This document shows positions 1-8,969 of a stretch of 40,356 nt of DNA, in pieces. Below the pieces are notes generated by a model. It had not been told where the DNA came from, ran no database searches, and was given only the letters and a program-made list of their open reading frames with translations. Made by a program: the position numbers and the translations under genes. The stretch is from NCBI RefSeq assembly GCF_947259555.1, contig NZ_CAMYMD010000081.1, forward strand, positions 1 to 40,356, given 5' to 3'. Positions within the stretch are counted from its first letter, which is position 1; each line of letters opens with the position of its first letter. Origin of the DNA: an uncultured Roseovarius sp. Its GTDB lineage: Bacteria; Pseudomonadota; Alphaproteobacteria; Rhodobacterales; Rhodobacteraceae.

Positions 1-1793
1 GCCGCGCGCGCCTCCGCCTCGGTGCGCGAGACACGCAGCACCGCCTCGGCCACGCCACGCCCATGCACAAGCGCCCGCGCCACGGCACGCGAGTCGTAAT
101 CCGGCACCTCGGGCGGTTGGCGCAGCAGGTAGATGCGCGCAAACTGCGGCCCAAGGTCCGCCAGCGTCCGCGTCAGCGCCGCGTTGAACAGCGTATGCTG
201 CGGCCCCTGTGGCAGCAGGCTGCCGGGCAATGGCGCAAGCGTGATCCGGTTATCCGCGTCCCGCCCCACGCCCTGCCCTTCGGCATAATAACTCCACCGT
301 CCCACCAGCAACAGCACCTCCAGGCTCTCGATCTGCGCCAGCCCCTCGCGGATCACCTGATTGGTCTCGGTGCAGGCGGCGTCCTGTGCAGGCGTCGCCG
401 CACTCTCGGTCTTTTCCACCCCGAAGAGCGGCGGGCACCCGGCATGCCACAGGATCAGCGCCGGGCGCTCGGCCAGCCACGCCGCCGCCTCCAGCCCCTC
501 TTTCATCGCCCTCAGATGGCTGTCGCCCCAGATCAGAACCTGAGCCGCACCCTCGGGGCCAATCGGGCAGGTCTCGACCCCGGCCAGCGGGCCAGTGTCA
601 GGCACGGTGCAACGCGACCAATCCTGATTGAAATCGCCCGACGCCGCGATATGGGTGCCATGTTCGGGCGGAAACCGCGCGGGCAAGCCGTCGCCGCGCC
701 ACAGCACCGCGCCGAGGGCCAGCAGCCCGGCGGAGGCCAGCACCGTGCCGCCCACTAACGCGCGATTGCCGCCCCGCATGTGCCGCACAGGCCGCTCCAC
801 ATAGCGCCAGGACAGCACCGAGAGCACCACCGCCAGCAACAGCCACCCCGCCGCCTCGACCGACCCGCCATAGCCGCCGCGCCAATAGGAGGACAGCACG
901 AAGACCGGCCAGTGCCAGAGGTAGAGCGAATAGGAAATCAGCCCGATGAACACCGGGCCGGGATGCGCCAGCGCCCGGTTGACCGGATTCGCCTCGCGCC
1001 CATTCAACAGGATCAGCACCGTGCCCAGAACCGGCCCCAGGGCCTGCCAGCCAGGAAACCCCTCGGCGCGGATGAACACCACCGAGCCGAGGATCAGCGC
1101 CAGCCCCACCCATGACAGCGCCGGATGCAGGGCGTAGCGCCAGCTGCCCTCGCGCCCCGCGATGGCCAGCAGCACACCCGCCAGCAATTCCCACGCGCGG
1201 AACGGAAAGAGGTAGAAGGTGGCCTGCGGCATCGACCACGTCAACCAGATGCAGGCCCCCAGCGACAGCACGGCAATCCCCCCAAGGATCACCGGCACCG
1301 ACGCCCGCCAGCGCAACAGCGCCAGCATAAGAAACGGCAGCACGATATAGAACTGCTCCTCCACCGCCAGCGACCATGTGTGCAACAGCGGCTTTTCCTC
1401 AGACAGCCCGTCGAAATACCCGGCCTCGCGGTGGAAATGGATATTGGACAGATAGACCGTCGCGGCAATCAGCGACTTGCCGAATTCGCGAAACTCGAAC
1501 GGCAACAGGATCAGCCAGCCCAGCACCAGCGTCACCCCCGCCATCGCGAAATAGGCCGGGGCCAGCCGCCGGATGCGCCGCAGGTAAAAGCGGGCGAGGC
1601 GAATGCGCCCCGTCTCCCTGATGTCGTCCCAGAGAATACCGCCGATCAGGAACCCCGAAATCACGAAGAACACATCGACACCGACAAAGCCGCCCGCGAT
1701 ACCCGCCAACCCGAAATGATAGAACACCACCGACAGCACCGCGATGGCGCGCAGCCCGTCGATCTCGGGGCGGTAGGCGATTGCGGCGCTCAC
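1..1793 (-). CDS. Acyltransferase-3 / SGNH O-acyltransferase (C-terminus cut by window edge)
   Basis: Probably an inner-membrane O-acetyltransferase of the OafA/YrhL type that decorates the polysaccharide made by the neighbouring genes. Read from a GTG at 1793, the N-terminus shows the family start (YRPEIDGLRAIAVLSVVFYH), then GFVGVDVFFVISGFLI and later LLHTWSLAVEEQFY, followed by many hydrophobic segments of an acyltransferase-3 domain. From about residue 400 a soluble SGNH domain begins, with the catalytic-serine block LIWGDSHLRAMK. The 597 visible residues end inside the SGNH domain, so the C-terminal Asp-x-His block lies beyond the window. The GTG overlaps the TGA of the upstream glycosyltransferase as GTGA, which points to translational coupling. 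The acyl donor and target sugar cannot be told from sequence. Confidence 0.9.
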   Translation of the reverse strand, partial: MSAAIAYRPEIDGLRAIAVLSVVFYHFGLAGIAGGFVGVDVFFVISGFLIGGILWDDIRETGRIRLARFYLRRIRRLAPAYFAMAGVTLVLGWLILLPFEFREFGKSLIAATVYLSNIHFHREAGYFDGLSEEKPLLHTWSLAVEEQFYIVLPFLMLALLRWRASVPVILGGIAVLSLGACIWLTWSMPQATFYLFPFRAWELLAGVLLAIAGREGSWRYALHPALSWVGLALILGSVVFIRAEGFPGWQALGPVLGTVLILLNGREANPVNRALAHPGPVFIGLISYSLYLWHWPVFVLSSYWRGGYGGSVEAAGWLLLAVVLSVLSWRYVERPVRHMRGGNRALVGGTVLASAGLLALGAVLWRGDGLPARFPPEHGTHIAASGDFNQDWSRCTVPDTGPLAGVETCPIGPEGAAQVLIWGDSHLRAMKEGLEAAAWLAERPALILWHAGCPPLFGVEKTESAATPAQDAACTETNQVIREGLAQIESLEVLLLVGRWSYYAEGQGVGRDADNRITLAPLPGSLLPQGPQHTLFNAALTRTLADLGPQFARIYLLRQPPEVPDYDSRAVARALVHGRGVAEAVLRVSRTEAEARA

Positions 1794-3079
1794 GACGGGA
1801 AAACCTGCGGCAAAGGCGCGCCGGTCAGCACCGCATCATAGACCGCGCGCACCTGCCGCGCCTTGGCGGCCCATGTGGCATGCTCCATCACCCAGGTGCG
1901 CCCGGCCTGCCCGGTGGCGGTCAGCGCGGCGCGGTCCTGCGTCAGCCGCTCAAGGGCTGCGGCGAACCCCGCGATGATCTCGGACCGCGTGCCAATCGGC
2001 ACCTTGGTGCCGCGCGTCTCATCCACCAACTCACCCGGCCCGGCATAATCGACGATCAGCGGCGGCACGCCCAGTGCCATCGCCTCCAGCACGACGCCGC
2101 CGCCGAATTCGCGGATCGAGGGAAAGGCAAAGACATGGCAGGCCCCCAGCACATCGCGCACGCGGGTATGCTCCAGCCAGCCGTGAAAGGTGACGTTGTC
2201 GCCCACGCCCAGCCCCTCGGCCTGGGCCCGCAATCCTGCCATCATCGGCCCGTCGCCGACGATATCGAGATGCAGACGCCCGGCGCGCATCAGCGGGGCC
2301 GCTGCCTCGATCAGCATGTCCGGCCCCTTGTAGGGCACCAGCCGCCCAACGAACCCGGCGCGCAGCGTGCCATCCGACGAGGGCGTGATACCATCCGAGA
2401 ACCGCGCGGGATCAATCGCATTCTCCGGCAGATAAACGGCCTTCTTTTGCGCCCATCCCGGCATCTCGTCCAATGTGTGCCGCGACCCGGCCAATATCGC
2501 CGCCGCATGGCGCAGCGTCGCCCCGCGCCCCGGCAGCGCCTTGTAGACCCCGCGCAGGTAGCTCAGGAATTCGCGCTCCTGCCGCCGCTCGGCGTCGAAC
2601 CCCTTGGGCCAGGGCACCCCACCATTGAGCGGCCCAAGAACGAACGGCACCCCCGCCCGCGCGCATTTACCCGCCAGCGACGAGGAAATCGTCGGGCTGA
2701 GCGGGGTGATGCGATGCACGATGTCATACGCCCCGGCCCTGATCTCGGCCCCGAAGCGCCGCCAGACCAGACGCTCGAACCATGGATAGCTCAGCGCGTT
2801 GATCGCCTGCACCATCGTCCAGCCCTTGCCCTGCCCCATCCGCAGCCGCTCGCCCAGCTTCCACATCGGTCGCGCCAGGGTCTCGGAATCGATGGCGGTG
2901 AAGTCGCGCCCCTCGACCAGCCCGGCACGCAGAAACGCATCACGGTTGCGCACCTGTGTGACGATATGTACCTCCGCCACCTCGCGCAGGGCGGTGGCGA
3001 GTGACCAGCCGACCAGCGGAACGCTAACCCATTCGGGATTGGCCGCCTCCGCAATCGCGAGAACACGTGGACGTGGCAT
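1790..3079 (-). CDS. GT4-family glycosyltransferase
   Basis: Retaining GT-B glycosyltransferase, 429 residues, presumably adding a sugar to the lipid-linked repeat unit on the cytoplasmic face. The C-terminal half carries the GT4 signature: FVGRLVPYKGPDMLIEAA (donor-site entry), then the E-x7-E region around FGGGVVLEAMALGVPPLIV. The N-terminal half has PLSPTISSSLAGKCARAGVPF and LGPLNGGVPWPKG, typical of acceptor domains in exopolysaccharide GT4 enzymes. I chose the ATG at 3079 (MPRPRVLAIAEAANPEWVSV) because it has GAGGA upstream and starts 11 bases after the polymerase stop; an in-frame extension to 3193 would overlap the polymerase and looks like shadow sequence. It lies between the polymerase and the acyltransferase on the same strand. 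Donor and acceptor are unknown. Confidence 0.9.
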   Translation of the reverse strand: MPRPRVLAIAEAANPEWVSVPLVGWSLATALREVAEVHIVTQVRNRDAFLRAGLVEGRDFTAIDSETLARPMWKLGERLRMGQGKGWTMVQAINALSYPWFERLVWRRFGAEIRAGAYDIVHRITPLSPTISSSLAGKCARAGVPFVLGPLNGGVPWPKGFDAERRQEREFLSYLRGVYKALPGRGATLRHAAAILAGSRHTLDEMPGWAQKKAVYLPENAIDPARFSDGITPSSDGTLRAGFVGRLVPYKGPDMLIEAAAPLMRAGRLHLDIVGDGPMMAGLRAQAEGLGVGDNVTFHGWLEHTRVRDVLGACHVFAFPSIREFGGGVVLEAMALGVPPLIVDYAGPGELVDETRGTKVPIGTRSEIIAGFAAALERLTQDRAALTATGQAGRTWVMEHATWAAKARQVRAVYDAVLTGAPLPQVFPS

Positions 3080-3090
3080 CTCTTCGGTCC

Positions 3091-4485
3091 TCACATGATA
3101 GATCGCCAGCCCAACGGGCGGCGTTTCTGTGTCAACGGACCACGCGCCTGTGCGGCCTCGGCCAACCCCAGCACCGCCCCGGCAAAGAGCCATGTCAGCG
3201 GTGTCAGCGTCGCATTCGGCAGCATGTCAATCAGGTTGACTGCAAGCAAGAGCGCAACAGGCCCGATAAGCCGCACATGCGACGCGGTTCCCAGACGACG
3301 CGCATAGAGCCAAAGCATCAGCACCGGCAGCGCGATCAATCCGAATTCGGCCAAGAACCCGACCCAGCCAAATATACCGATCAGGATAATCCAACGCCCG
3401 TCTGTCACCGTCTCGATGACACCTGTCACGGGGTTAAGTATATGGTTGCGGCCCCAGCTCCCCCAACCGAAGAGCGGTTTTTCCAGCGCGCGCTCCATCA
3501 GGATATCCTCGTTATCCAAGCGGAACTGCAACGAGTTGGCGCGCTCCGGGCTGACCTTTGCCGCCTGTTCAAGGATCCAGTCGACCGGGATGAGCCCACC
3601 CCCCTTGAGCACCGGATAGCTGATGGCCACAAGTGCCATGCAACCGGCAATGCGGATCTGCATGCGCGTCGGCATCAAGAGCGCGAGCGGCGCAAGATAG
3701 ATCCCGTAGAGCAACGAGCCAAGTGACTTGCAAAGAACCAGAACTCCGCCGAGATAGAGCGCCGCGACCAAATACATCAGACGCCGCCGACCTTGGGTCT
3801 CGCGGGCAAGTGCAATCGCGCAGGTCATGGCCATGACGGTGAAGAACGCGACCCAGAGACCGTGATACATGAACACGATCGGCCGAAAGCTGTCACCACG
3901 CATCATCTGCTCGAAACTGTGCTGAAAATAGCCATAGACCCAGATATTTATCTGCGGCGAAAGCCGTACTTCCAAGAGCATTGGCAGAGAATAGATCAAC
4001 CCGCCCAAAGCGAGTGCAAAAACGAGTTCTCGCAGCCCTTTAGGTGTACCAAGATGCTGACGCGCCAAGAGAAACGGCAAGAGAAGTATCGCTTGTAACA
4101 GGACGAGGGCCACCATGTCCTTGAGCCCGAGTGCAGGCAAACCGATAGATCCGTAAAACACCGGCTCACCATTGGTAAGGACCGTGGCGACCGGGCTGAA
4201 AATAAACAACAGGACAAGCCCACGTGCGACATTGCTCTGAGGCAGCAGCGGCGTGCGTTGTCCATAGTGAACAAGGCAGATCACGAATGTGCAAAGGCTT
4301 GGCAAGGATTCCTTGGTGAGGGGGGGCATCAAGGGAAAATCGAATGCGGCAGGCGGCGGCGGCAAGAACATGTAGGCCCCGAGCAGTGACCAGATCAGCG
4401 CACGCTCGACTGGCCAACGCCGGAACATCGCCAACGTGATCAGCGGCCAGGCCGCAAGCATCAGATAGGCCAGGGCATTGGGCAT
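3091..4485 (-). CDS. Wzy-like polysaccharide polymerase / O-antigen ligase family membrane protein
   Basis: Integral membrane protein of 464 residues with about ten hydrophobic segments across its whole length. A periplasmic loop in the C-terminal half reads SLQFRLDNEDILMERALEKP followed by LFGWGSWGRN, the pattern found in O-antigen ligase and Wzy_C-like polymerases where a repeat unit is transferred from undecaprenyl pyrophosphate. The context fits repeat-unit polymerisation: a GT4 and an acyltransferase lie downstream on the same strand, and a GT4 and a priming transferase lie close by. The ATG at 4485 has only a weak and rather distant GAGG. The gene uses more A/T-ending codons than the two genes after it, so part of this locus may have a different history. 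Polymerase and ligase cannot be separated from sequence alone. Confidence 0.8.
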   Translation of the reverse strand: MPNALAYLMLAAWPLITLAMFRRWPVERALIWSLLGAYMFLPPPPAAFDFPLMPPLTKESLPSLCTFVICLVHYGQRTPLLPQSNVARGLVLLFIFSPVATVLTNGEPVFYGSIGLPALGLKDMVALVLLQAILLLPFLLARQHLGTPKGLRELVFALALGGLIYSLPMLLEVRLSPQINIWVYGYFQHSFEQMMRGDSFRPIVFMYHGLWVAFFTVMAMTCAIALARETQGRRRLMYLVAALYLGGVLVLCKSLGSLLYGIYLAPLALLMPTRMQIRIAGCMALVAISYPVLKGGGLIPVDWILEQAAKVSPERANSLQFRLDNEDILMERALEKPLFGWGSWGRNHILNPVTGVIETVTDGRWIILIGIFGWVGFLAEFGLIALPVLMLWLYARRLGTASHVRLIGPVALLLAVNLIDMLPNATLTPLTWLFAGAVLGLAEAAQARGPLTQKRRPLGWRSIM

Positions 4486-4707
4486 GACGCGCCGGGTACC
4501 TCGTTATGTCTGTGGCACAAGCCCGGCCTAAGCAACTGAAGCTGCCAGGGCACGCTGCCCTTTGGGCTTGAATTTGCATCGAGTTTATGCTGCTATCCGC
4601 TCTGATTTCAACAAATTCAATGCTCTAGAGGTTCATTTTATGCAGAGTTCGCATCAATGCACTAACTGCACGAATATTGTCTTTGCCTCGGGAGGGATTC
4701 CAGCCTC
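4486..4707. promoter_or_regulatory. Divergent promoter region between the polymerase and GT4 genes
   Basis: These 222 bases separate divergently transcribed exopolysaccharide genes and are clearly AT-richer than their surroundings (ATTTCAACAAATTCAATGC, GGTTCATTTTATGCAG). They must hold the promoters of both units. I cannot assign definite -35 and -10 boxes. Near the right end GGGAGGG at about 4689-4695 serves as the ribosome-binding site of the plus-strand GT4. Confidence 0.4.
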
Positions 4708-5883
4708 ATGACTCAGGCCCGGCCGCTCAAGATTGCCTATCTATGCGACCAGGATCCCGAGGACAGTCACAGCTATTCAGGTGGAAACTCCCGAATTCTG
4801 GCGGCGCTGCGCGCGCATGTCGGCAACGTAACAGTACTCAGTTCAGGCTGGCACGCGGCACAGCCTGTGCGCCGCGTGATCGAGGCGCTTCCGGACTCTT
4901 TTACCATTCGGGCGCGTTGGCGCGCACAGCTTGCCATGGCGCGCGTGATTGCACGCGGCACCGAAGCGGAGCTGGCATCGGCACAACATGACGTGGTGTT
5001 TTGTGCTTACAGTTTTCAATCACTTGCAAAGCTGCGCCTCCCCGCAACAATGCTACGGGCCTTCACATCCGACGCAACCCCGACAATCTACAAGAAATCC
5101 GAGGTCGGTTCCGCATTCGGGTCCTACGTTCAGCTGTCGCGGCTGATCGACCCCTTAATCGAGCGCTGCGAACGTCAGGTTCTGCGACAATGCGATGTGA
5201 TTTTCTGGCCAAGCAAATGGATGCAAACCGAGGCGGGTCACCGCTACGACCTGGCGCCCGAACGCTCCCTTGTGGTTCCATGGGGGGCCAACATCGCCGA
5301 CCCGGGGCCGCCGAATGATGTCCCGTTGCAGCAAGGCGAGCCCGTCCGGCTCTTGATGCTTGGGCGCGATTGGTGGGGTAAAGGCGGGCCAATCGCCTTT
5401 GAGACAATGCAGCGCCTGCGCGACGGCGGTCACGATGCGACCCTGTGCGTCATAGGTTGCACACCGCCGCAAGAGCACTGCAACGAGCATGTAAAGGTCC
5501 TGGGACATCTGGATAAATCAGAACCCGCCGAGAACGCCGTGATGCAAGCGACCCTGAGGGAGGCACATTTCCTGATCATGCCATCCCATGAATCCTATGG
5601 CTTCGCCTTTTGTGAGGCCTCTGCATACGGCCTGCCTTCGCTCTGCCTGGACGTGGGCGGCATTCCAGTGCGCGATGCTGTGAACGGGCAGGCATTGCCT
5701 GCCGGATCAGGGCCGAGTGACTTTGCGGCTTGCATCGCGCAATACATTAACGCACCTGCTGACTATGCAAGCTTGCGCAAGGCAACGCGGCAGGAGTACG
5801 AAACGCGCCTCAACTGGCAATCTTGGGGAGAGGCCGTGCGCATCGAGCTGCTGCGCGCACGGGACGGCGCACCCCGGATCTAA
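4708..5883 (+). CDS. GT4-family glycosyltransferase
   Basis: A 391-residue glycosyltransferase with a GT-B two-domain layout. The N-terminal domain starts LKIAYLCDQDPEDSHSYSGG. The C-terminal donor domain begins near RLLMLGRDWWGKGG and holds the GT4 E-x7-E block in HESYGFAFCEASAYGLPSL, then DVGGIP. There is no signal peptide or membrane segment, so it probably acts at the cytoplasmic face. The ATG at 4708 follows GGGAGGG at 12 bases. The stop TAA overlaps the stop of the convergent priming transferase. It is the only plus-strand gene in the left polysaccharide locus and is divergent from the polymerase, so it probably has its own promoter. Substrate unknown. Confidence 0.88.
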   Translation: MTQARPLKIAYLCDQDPEDSHSYSGGNSRILAALRAHVGNVTVLSSGWHAAQPVRRVIEALPDSFTIRARWRAQLAMARVIARGTEAELASAQHDVVFCAYSFQSLAKLRLPATMLRAFTSDATPTIYKKSEVGSAFGSYVQLSRLIDPLIERCERQVLRQCDVIFWPSKWMQTEAGHRYDLAPERSLVVPWGANIADPGPPNDVPLQQGEPVRLLMLGRDWWGKGGPIAFETMQRLRDGGHDATLCVIGCTPPQEHCNEHVKVLGHLDKSEPAENAVMQATLREAHFLIMPSHESYGFAFCEASAYGLPSLCLDVGGIPVRDAVNGQALPAGSGPSDFAACIAQYINAPADYASLRKATRQEYETRLNWQSWGEAVRIELLRARDGAPRI

Positions 5884-6569
5884 CAGCCGGTACCCGACAG
5901 GACGACGCGGAATGTACCCAGCATGACCCTGATGTCGGTCACCAAAGACAGGTCACGGAAATAGCGCGTATCAAACTGCGCCCTCTCGGCAAAACTACTC
6001 TCGTTGCGCACCGATATCTGCCAATACCCGGTGATCCCCGGACGCAGGGCGTAATAGGCGCGCCCGGGATACAATGCTTCTTGGCTTGGCATCATGGGCC
6101 GTGGGCCGACGATGGACATATCTCCTGTCAGCACGTTCCAAAGCTGTGGCAATTCGTCGAGCGACGTCTTGCGGATAAACCGACCGATCGGCGTGATGCG
6201 CGGATCATGACGCAACTTTTGCTGGTCGTCCCATTCACGCCTCCGTAGCGGATCGCTTGCAAGATAACTCTCCAACTGCGCCTCAGCATCCACAACCATG
6301 CTGCGCAACTTCCACATTCGAAACACCCGACCATTCTGGCCGACACGATCCTGTGAAAAGAACGGAGACGCCCCATCACGAGCCACCAAAAGAGCGAGGA
6401 TGCCCACAACCATAAGAACCGGTGGCGCGACCAGGACAACAATCGCGATATCCAACAAGCGTTTGAAAATCCCCGAGTAAGCACGCGGCGCAGCGCGGTG
6501 AAGAGAAATCCTTTGATTAAAATTAGAGTCAACACGGCGCAATGGCACCGGGATCATTCGAAAAGACAT
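5880..6569 (-). CDS. Polyprenyl-phosphate sugar-1-phosphate transferase, short ExoY-like form
   Basis: Initiating transferase that should load the first sugar phosphate onto undecaprenyl phosphate. The protein (229 residues) is the short catalytic form: one membrane segment after KRLLDIAIVVL, then DRVGQNGRVFRMWKLRSM, the core KTSLDELPQLWNVLTGDM followed by SIVGPRP, and GITGYWQISVRN. The larger WbaP/CpsE-type enzymes add four N-terminal membrane segments that are absent here; the length matches ExoY of succinoglycan synthesis. I chose the ATG at 6569 because GGGGAG lies 8 bases upstream; an in-frame TTG start at 6599 would add 10 residues. It supplies the priming step for the left locus and perhaps for the right one, where no primer is visible. 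Confidence 0.9.
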   Translation of the reverse strand: MSFRMIPVPLRRVDSNFNQRISLHRAAPRAYSGIFKRLLDIAIVVLVAPPVLMVVGILALLVARDGASPFFSQDRVGQNGRVFRMWKLRSMVVDAEAQLESYLASDPLRRREWDDQQKLRHDPRITPIGRFIRKTSLDELPQLWNVLTGDMSIVGPRPMMPSQEALYPGRAYYALRPGITGYWQISVRNESSFAERAQFDTRYFRDLSLVTDIRVMLGTFRVVLSGTGC

Positions 6570-7004
6570 GGCAGCACTCCCCAGAAGCAATACGAGCAAA
6601 CCAATTAACGGCGCGCCGCAGCGCGATTTTACCCCGCCCCACCGGATCGTCCGGTGAAAGCGTCACAAAGTTGTCCAAATTGCGGCGCGATCCGCGCAGC
6701 TTTGAACAGCCGGAATACACTTTTCCCGGCACTTTCTGCATATGACTTCGGTCAGACTTAACTTACCCCAATGCATCCCCGGATAAATGCCCCCACAACC
6801 CGAGATTACATTTTTGTTAGGCAAAAAGCTAACTTAGCCCAAATTGCACTCGCCACACGGTCAAGTCAAGAAGCAGAAAAAGGCACAATTTTAACGGTAG
6901 CATTAACTCTGTACCCACCGAATCCGTCGCGCAGACACATTACTATGCGCCTAGATTTCGCCGCATTGAGAAAGATATCAATTCTACCTCAATTCTCTTT
7001 TTTA

Positions 7005-7020
7005 GCCACAATTCAGACAC
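7005..7020 (+). repeat. Motif GCCACAATTCAGACAC, copy 1
   Basis: Matches the motif at 7266-7281 at 14 of 16 positions (CA replaced by GT in the middle). It could be a regulator half-site in the gene-free region upstream of the priming transferase. The function is a guess. Confidence 0.35.
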
Positions 7021-7265
7021 AACTGCTCAATGGCATTGTTGCCTGCGAGTAGACCAAGCCCGGCACGCCGACAGCAGATTACTCCGCCACCGGAAACAAA
7101 ACTTGCGTAACCTTCAAATTGTGTCGCATTAAGGGGAAAATCTGCACGTATGACCCATATTTGCAGCCCAAAGCGCCGCCACTGTAAGCAATCAGGAAAC
7201 ACAAGCCCCATGTCACCAGGCAGGATCATGTGGCGTGATTGCTCTCTTGTGGCCCTCCTATTTTT

Positions 7266-7281
7266 GCCACAATTGTGACAC
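7266..7281 (+). repeat. Motif GCCACAATTGTGACAC, copy 2 with internal palindrome
   Basis: Second copy of the motif, 261 bases from the first in the same orientation. Here the centre forms the perfect 10-base palindrome CACAATTGTG (7268-7277), suitable for a dimeric DNA-binding protein. No regulator is assigned. Confidence 0.4.
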
Positions 7282-7372
7282 GTTTAGGGCGAGTCACAGA
7301 ATACACCCCGTCACAAGTCACACCAATTCCGGCGGCGTTCAGCGGCGAATCACTCACGGAATCGCACCGTAA

Positions 7373-7410
7373 CGACAAAAGAAAGCCGCCCGACATGGCG
7401 TCGGACGGCT
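7373..7410 (-). terminator. Rho-independent terminator of ilvE
   Basis: On the minus strand, 28 bases after the ilvE stop, AGCCGTCCGAC (7410-7400) pairs with GTCGGGCGGCT (7394-7384) across a 5-base loop with one G-U pair. It is followed by the T-rich tail TTTCTTTTG. Confidence 0.85.
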
Positions 7411-7438
7411 GCATTTTCTGACTGGACTGAAGAGAGGT

Positions 7439-8305
7439 CTAGGCGCGGACAAGCGCCTCGTAGGCGCCGCTTATATCGCGCGTCACCGCACCCACTTCGA
7501 AATTATAATCGCCAATTTGTCCAACGGGTGTCACTTCCGCTGCGGACCCGGTCAGCCAGCACTGCTCGAAACTCTCGAGTTCCTCTGGCATGATATGGCG
7601 CTCATGCACCTTGATCTGGCGATCCTTGAGCAGACCGATCACCGTCTGCCGGGTCAGACCGTTCAGGATCGCGTCGGGCAAGGGCGTATGCACCTCGCCA
7701 TCCTTGACGAAAAAGATGTTGGCCCCCGTCGCCTCGGCCACGTAGCCGCGATAATCGAGGAACATCGCATCCGAACAGCCCTTGGCTTCGGCGGCATGCT
7801 TGGACATGGTGCAGATCATGTAGAGCCCCGCCGCCTTGGCCGCGACCGGGATGGTTTCGGGGCTCGGGCGCTTCCACTTGGCGATATCAAGCTTTGCACC
7901 GCACGTTTTGGCATCGCCATAGTAATTGCCCCACTCCCAGGCCGTCACTGCCATGCGGATCGGGTTGCGCGCGGCGGCGACGCCCATGTCCTCGCCCGCG
8001 CCACGAAACGCCAGCACCCGCACATAGGCGTTGCTCAGCCCGTTGGCCTCCAGCACTGCGGCCTTGGCCGCCTCGATCTCGTCCACGGTGTAGGGGATCG
8101 GCATGTCCATCAGCTCGCCCGATTTTAGCAAGCGCTCTGAATGGGCGCGGCTCTTGAACACCTTGCCGTCATAACAGCGCTCACCCTCAAAGACCGAACT
8201 TGCGTAATGCAGCGCATGGGTCAGGATATGCACATTGGCATCGCGCCACTCGACCAGTTTGCCATCCATCCAGATCTTGCCATCGCGATCACCATAGCCA
8301 GACAT
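7439..8305 (-). CDS. ilvE: Branched-chain amino acid aminotransferase
   Basis: PLP enzyme of fold type IV (288 residues) that interconverts leucine, isoleucine and valine with their 2-oxo acids, using 2-oxoglutarate/glutamate. Family features are THALHYASSVFEGERCYDG near residues 29-47, the PLP-binding lysine K157 in PVAAKAAGLYM, EATGANIFFVKDG, the phosphate-binding LTRQTVIGLL and LTGSAAEVTPVG near the C-terminus. The length is full. The ATG at 8305 starts MSGYGDRDGKIWMDGKLVEW. It is divergent from the petP-like gene and has its own terminator. It fits with leuCD and leuB nearby, although it is a separate transcription unit. Confidence 0.97.
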   Translation of the reverse strand: MSGYGDRDGKIWMDGKLVEWRDANVHILTHALHYASSVFEGERCYDGKVFKSRAHSERLLKSGELMDMPIPYTVDEIEAAKAAVLEANGLSNAYVRVLAFRGAGEDMGVAAARNPIRMAVTAWEWGNYYGDAKTCGAKLDIAKWKRPSPETIPVAAKAAGLYMICTMSKHAAEAKGCSDAMFLDYRGYVAEATGANIFFVKDGEVHTPLPDAILNGLTRQTVIGLLKDRQIKVHERHIMPEELESFEQCWLTGSAAEVTPVGQIGDYNFEVGAVTRDISGAYEALVRA

Positions 8306-8471
8306 CTTCCGTCTCCTTTACGCATCTTTTGCATTTGTTGCGCCCAATACGTCCACTTCGGACATAAAATTGCGCAAAATCTGAGATTCGCTAGCAGTTT
8401 GATCTTGGAATGTCAACAAAGCTGACTTAATATGAAACGCAAGTTGCATTGATTGTGAACGGAGCATGGGC
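8306..8471. promoter_or_regulatory. Divergent ilvE / petP promoter region
   Basis: AT-richer intergenic sequence between divergent genes. It has TTGCGC twice (near 8338 and 8373) and the imperfect inverted repeat ACGTCC-ACTTC-GGACAT at about 8349-8365, plausible as an operator for the adjacent MarR protein. GGAG at 8461-8464 is the ribosome-binding site of petP. The operator role is inferred from position only. Confidence 0.35.
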
Positions 8472-8969
8472 ATGGCCGAAATGCGGGGCGGCGAAAACCT
8501 CTTGTTTCTTACGGATGAGCAACTGCGTCAGGGCATCGAGGCGATGTTCTTCGCCTATCGCGGCTTCACGGCCGATCCTGACCGGATTCTGGCCACCATG
8601 GCCTATGGACGGGCGCACCATCGCGCGATGCATTTCATCGCTCGCAGCCCCGGCACGACGGTCAACAACCTTCTTGCGATACTTGGTGTGACCAAACAAT
8701 CGCTCAACCGGGTGCTTCGCACGCTGATCGAGGACGGGCTTGTAGAGAGCTGTGTCGGCTCAACCGACAAGCGCGAACGCCACCTGACCCTGACCGAAGC
8801 GGGCGCAGCACTCGAACGCAAATTGTCCGACGCGCAGCGGGCCCGGATGCGAGCCGCCTACCGCGCGGCGGGGCCGCAGGCGGTTGCCGGTTTCAGGCAG
8901 GTTCTAGAAGCGATGATGGACCCCGACATGCGCCGCCGTTATCACGCGATCCGGGAGAGCGAGACATGA
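8472..8969 (+). CDS. petP: MarR-family regulator, PetP-like
   Basis: Winged-helix regulator of 165 residues. The central part reads HFIARSPGTTVNNLLAILGV then TKQSLNRVLRTLIEDGLVES, a recognition helix plus wing (DKRERHLTLTEAGAAL), the classic MarR layout. It overlaps the next gene, an OmpR-type response regulator, as ATGA. A MarR-like protein paired with a response regulator matches PetP-PetR of Rhodobacter capsulatus, where the pair lies upstream of the cytochrome bc1 genes; here the neighbour is ilvE instead. I prefer the ATG at 8472 (7 bases after GGAG) to the one at 8466, which would leave 1 base. The symbol rests on pair recognition, and the target genes are unknown. Confidence 0.8.
   Translation: MAEMRGGENLLFLTDEQLRQGIEAMFFAYRGFTADPDRILATMAYGRAHHRAMHFIARSPGTTVNNLLAILGVTKQSLNRVLRTLIEDGLVESCVGSTDKRERHLTLTEAGAALERKLSDAQRARMRAAYRAAGPQAVAGFRQVLEAMMDPDMRRRYHAIRESET

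Larger units (their letters stand above)
6570..7372. other. AT-richer stretch with no supported gene, containing a repeated motif
   Basis: About 800 bases with no convincing coding sequence: the open frames here (for example 6771-7052 and 7002-7229 on opposite strands) lack domain features and good ribosome-binding sites. It must hold the promoter of the priming transferase and the end of the ilvE unit. It contains two direct copies of GCCACAATTnnGACAC at 7005-7020 and 7266-7281 (the second holds the palindrome CACAATTGTG at 7268-7277), and a short inverted repeat GTTAG-n8-CTAAC near 6817-6834. The composition differs visibly from the flanks. Confidence 0.5.

Noticed and set aside
6771..7052. 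93-codon open frame in the AT-rich region
   Set aside because: No good ribosome-binding site or recognisable domain, and it is interrupted in meaning by the repeated motif region; probably chance.
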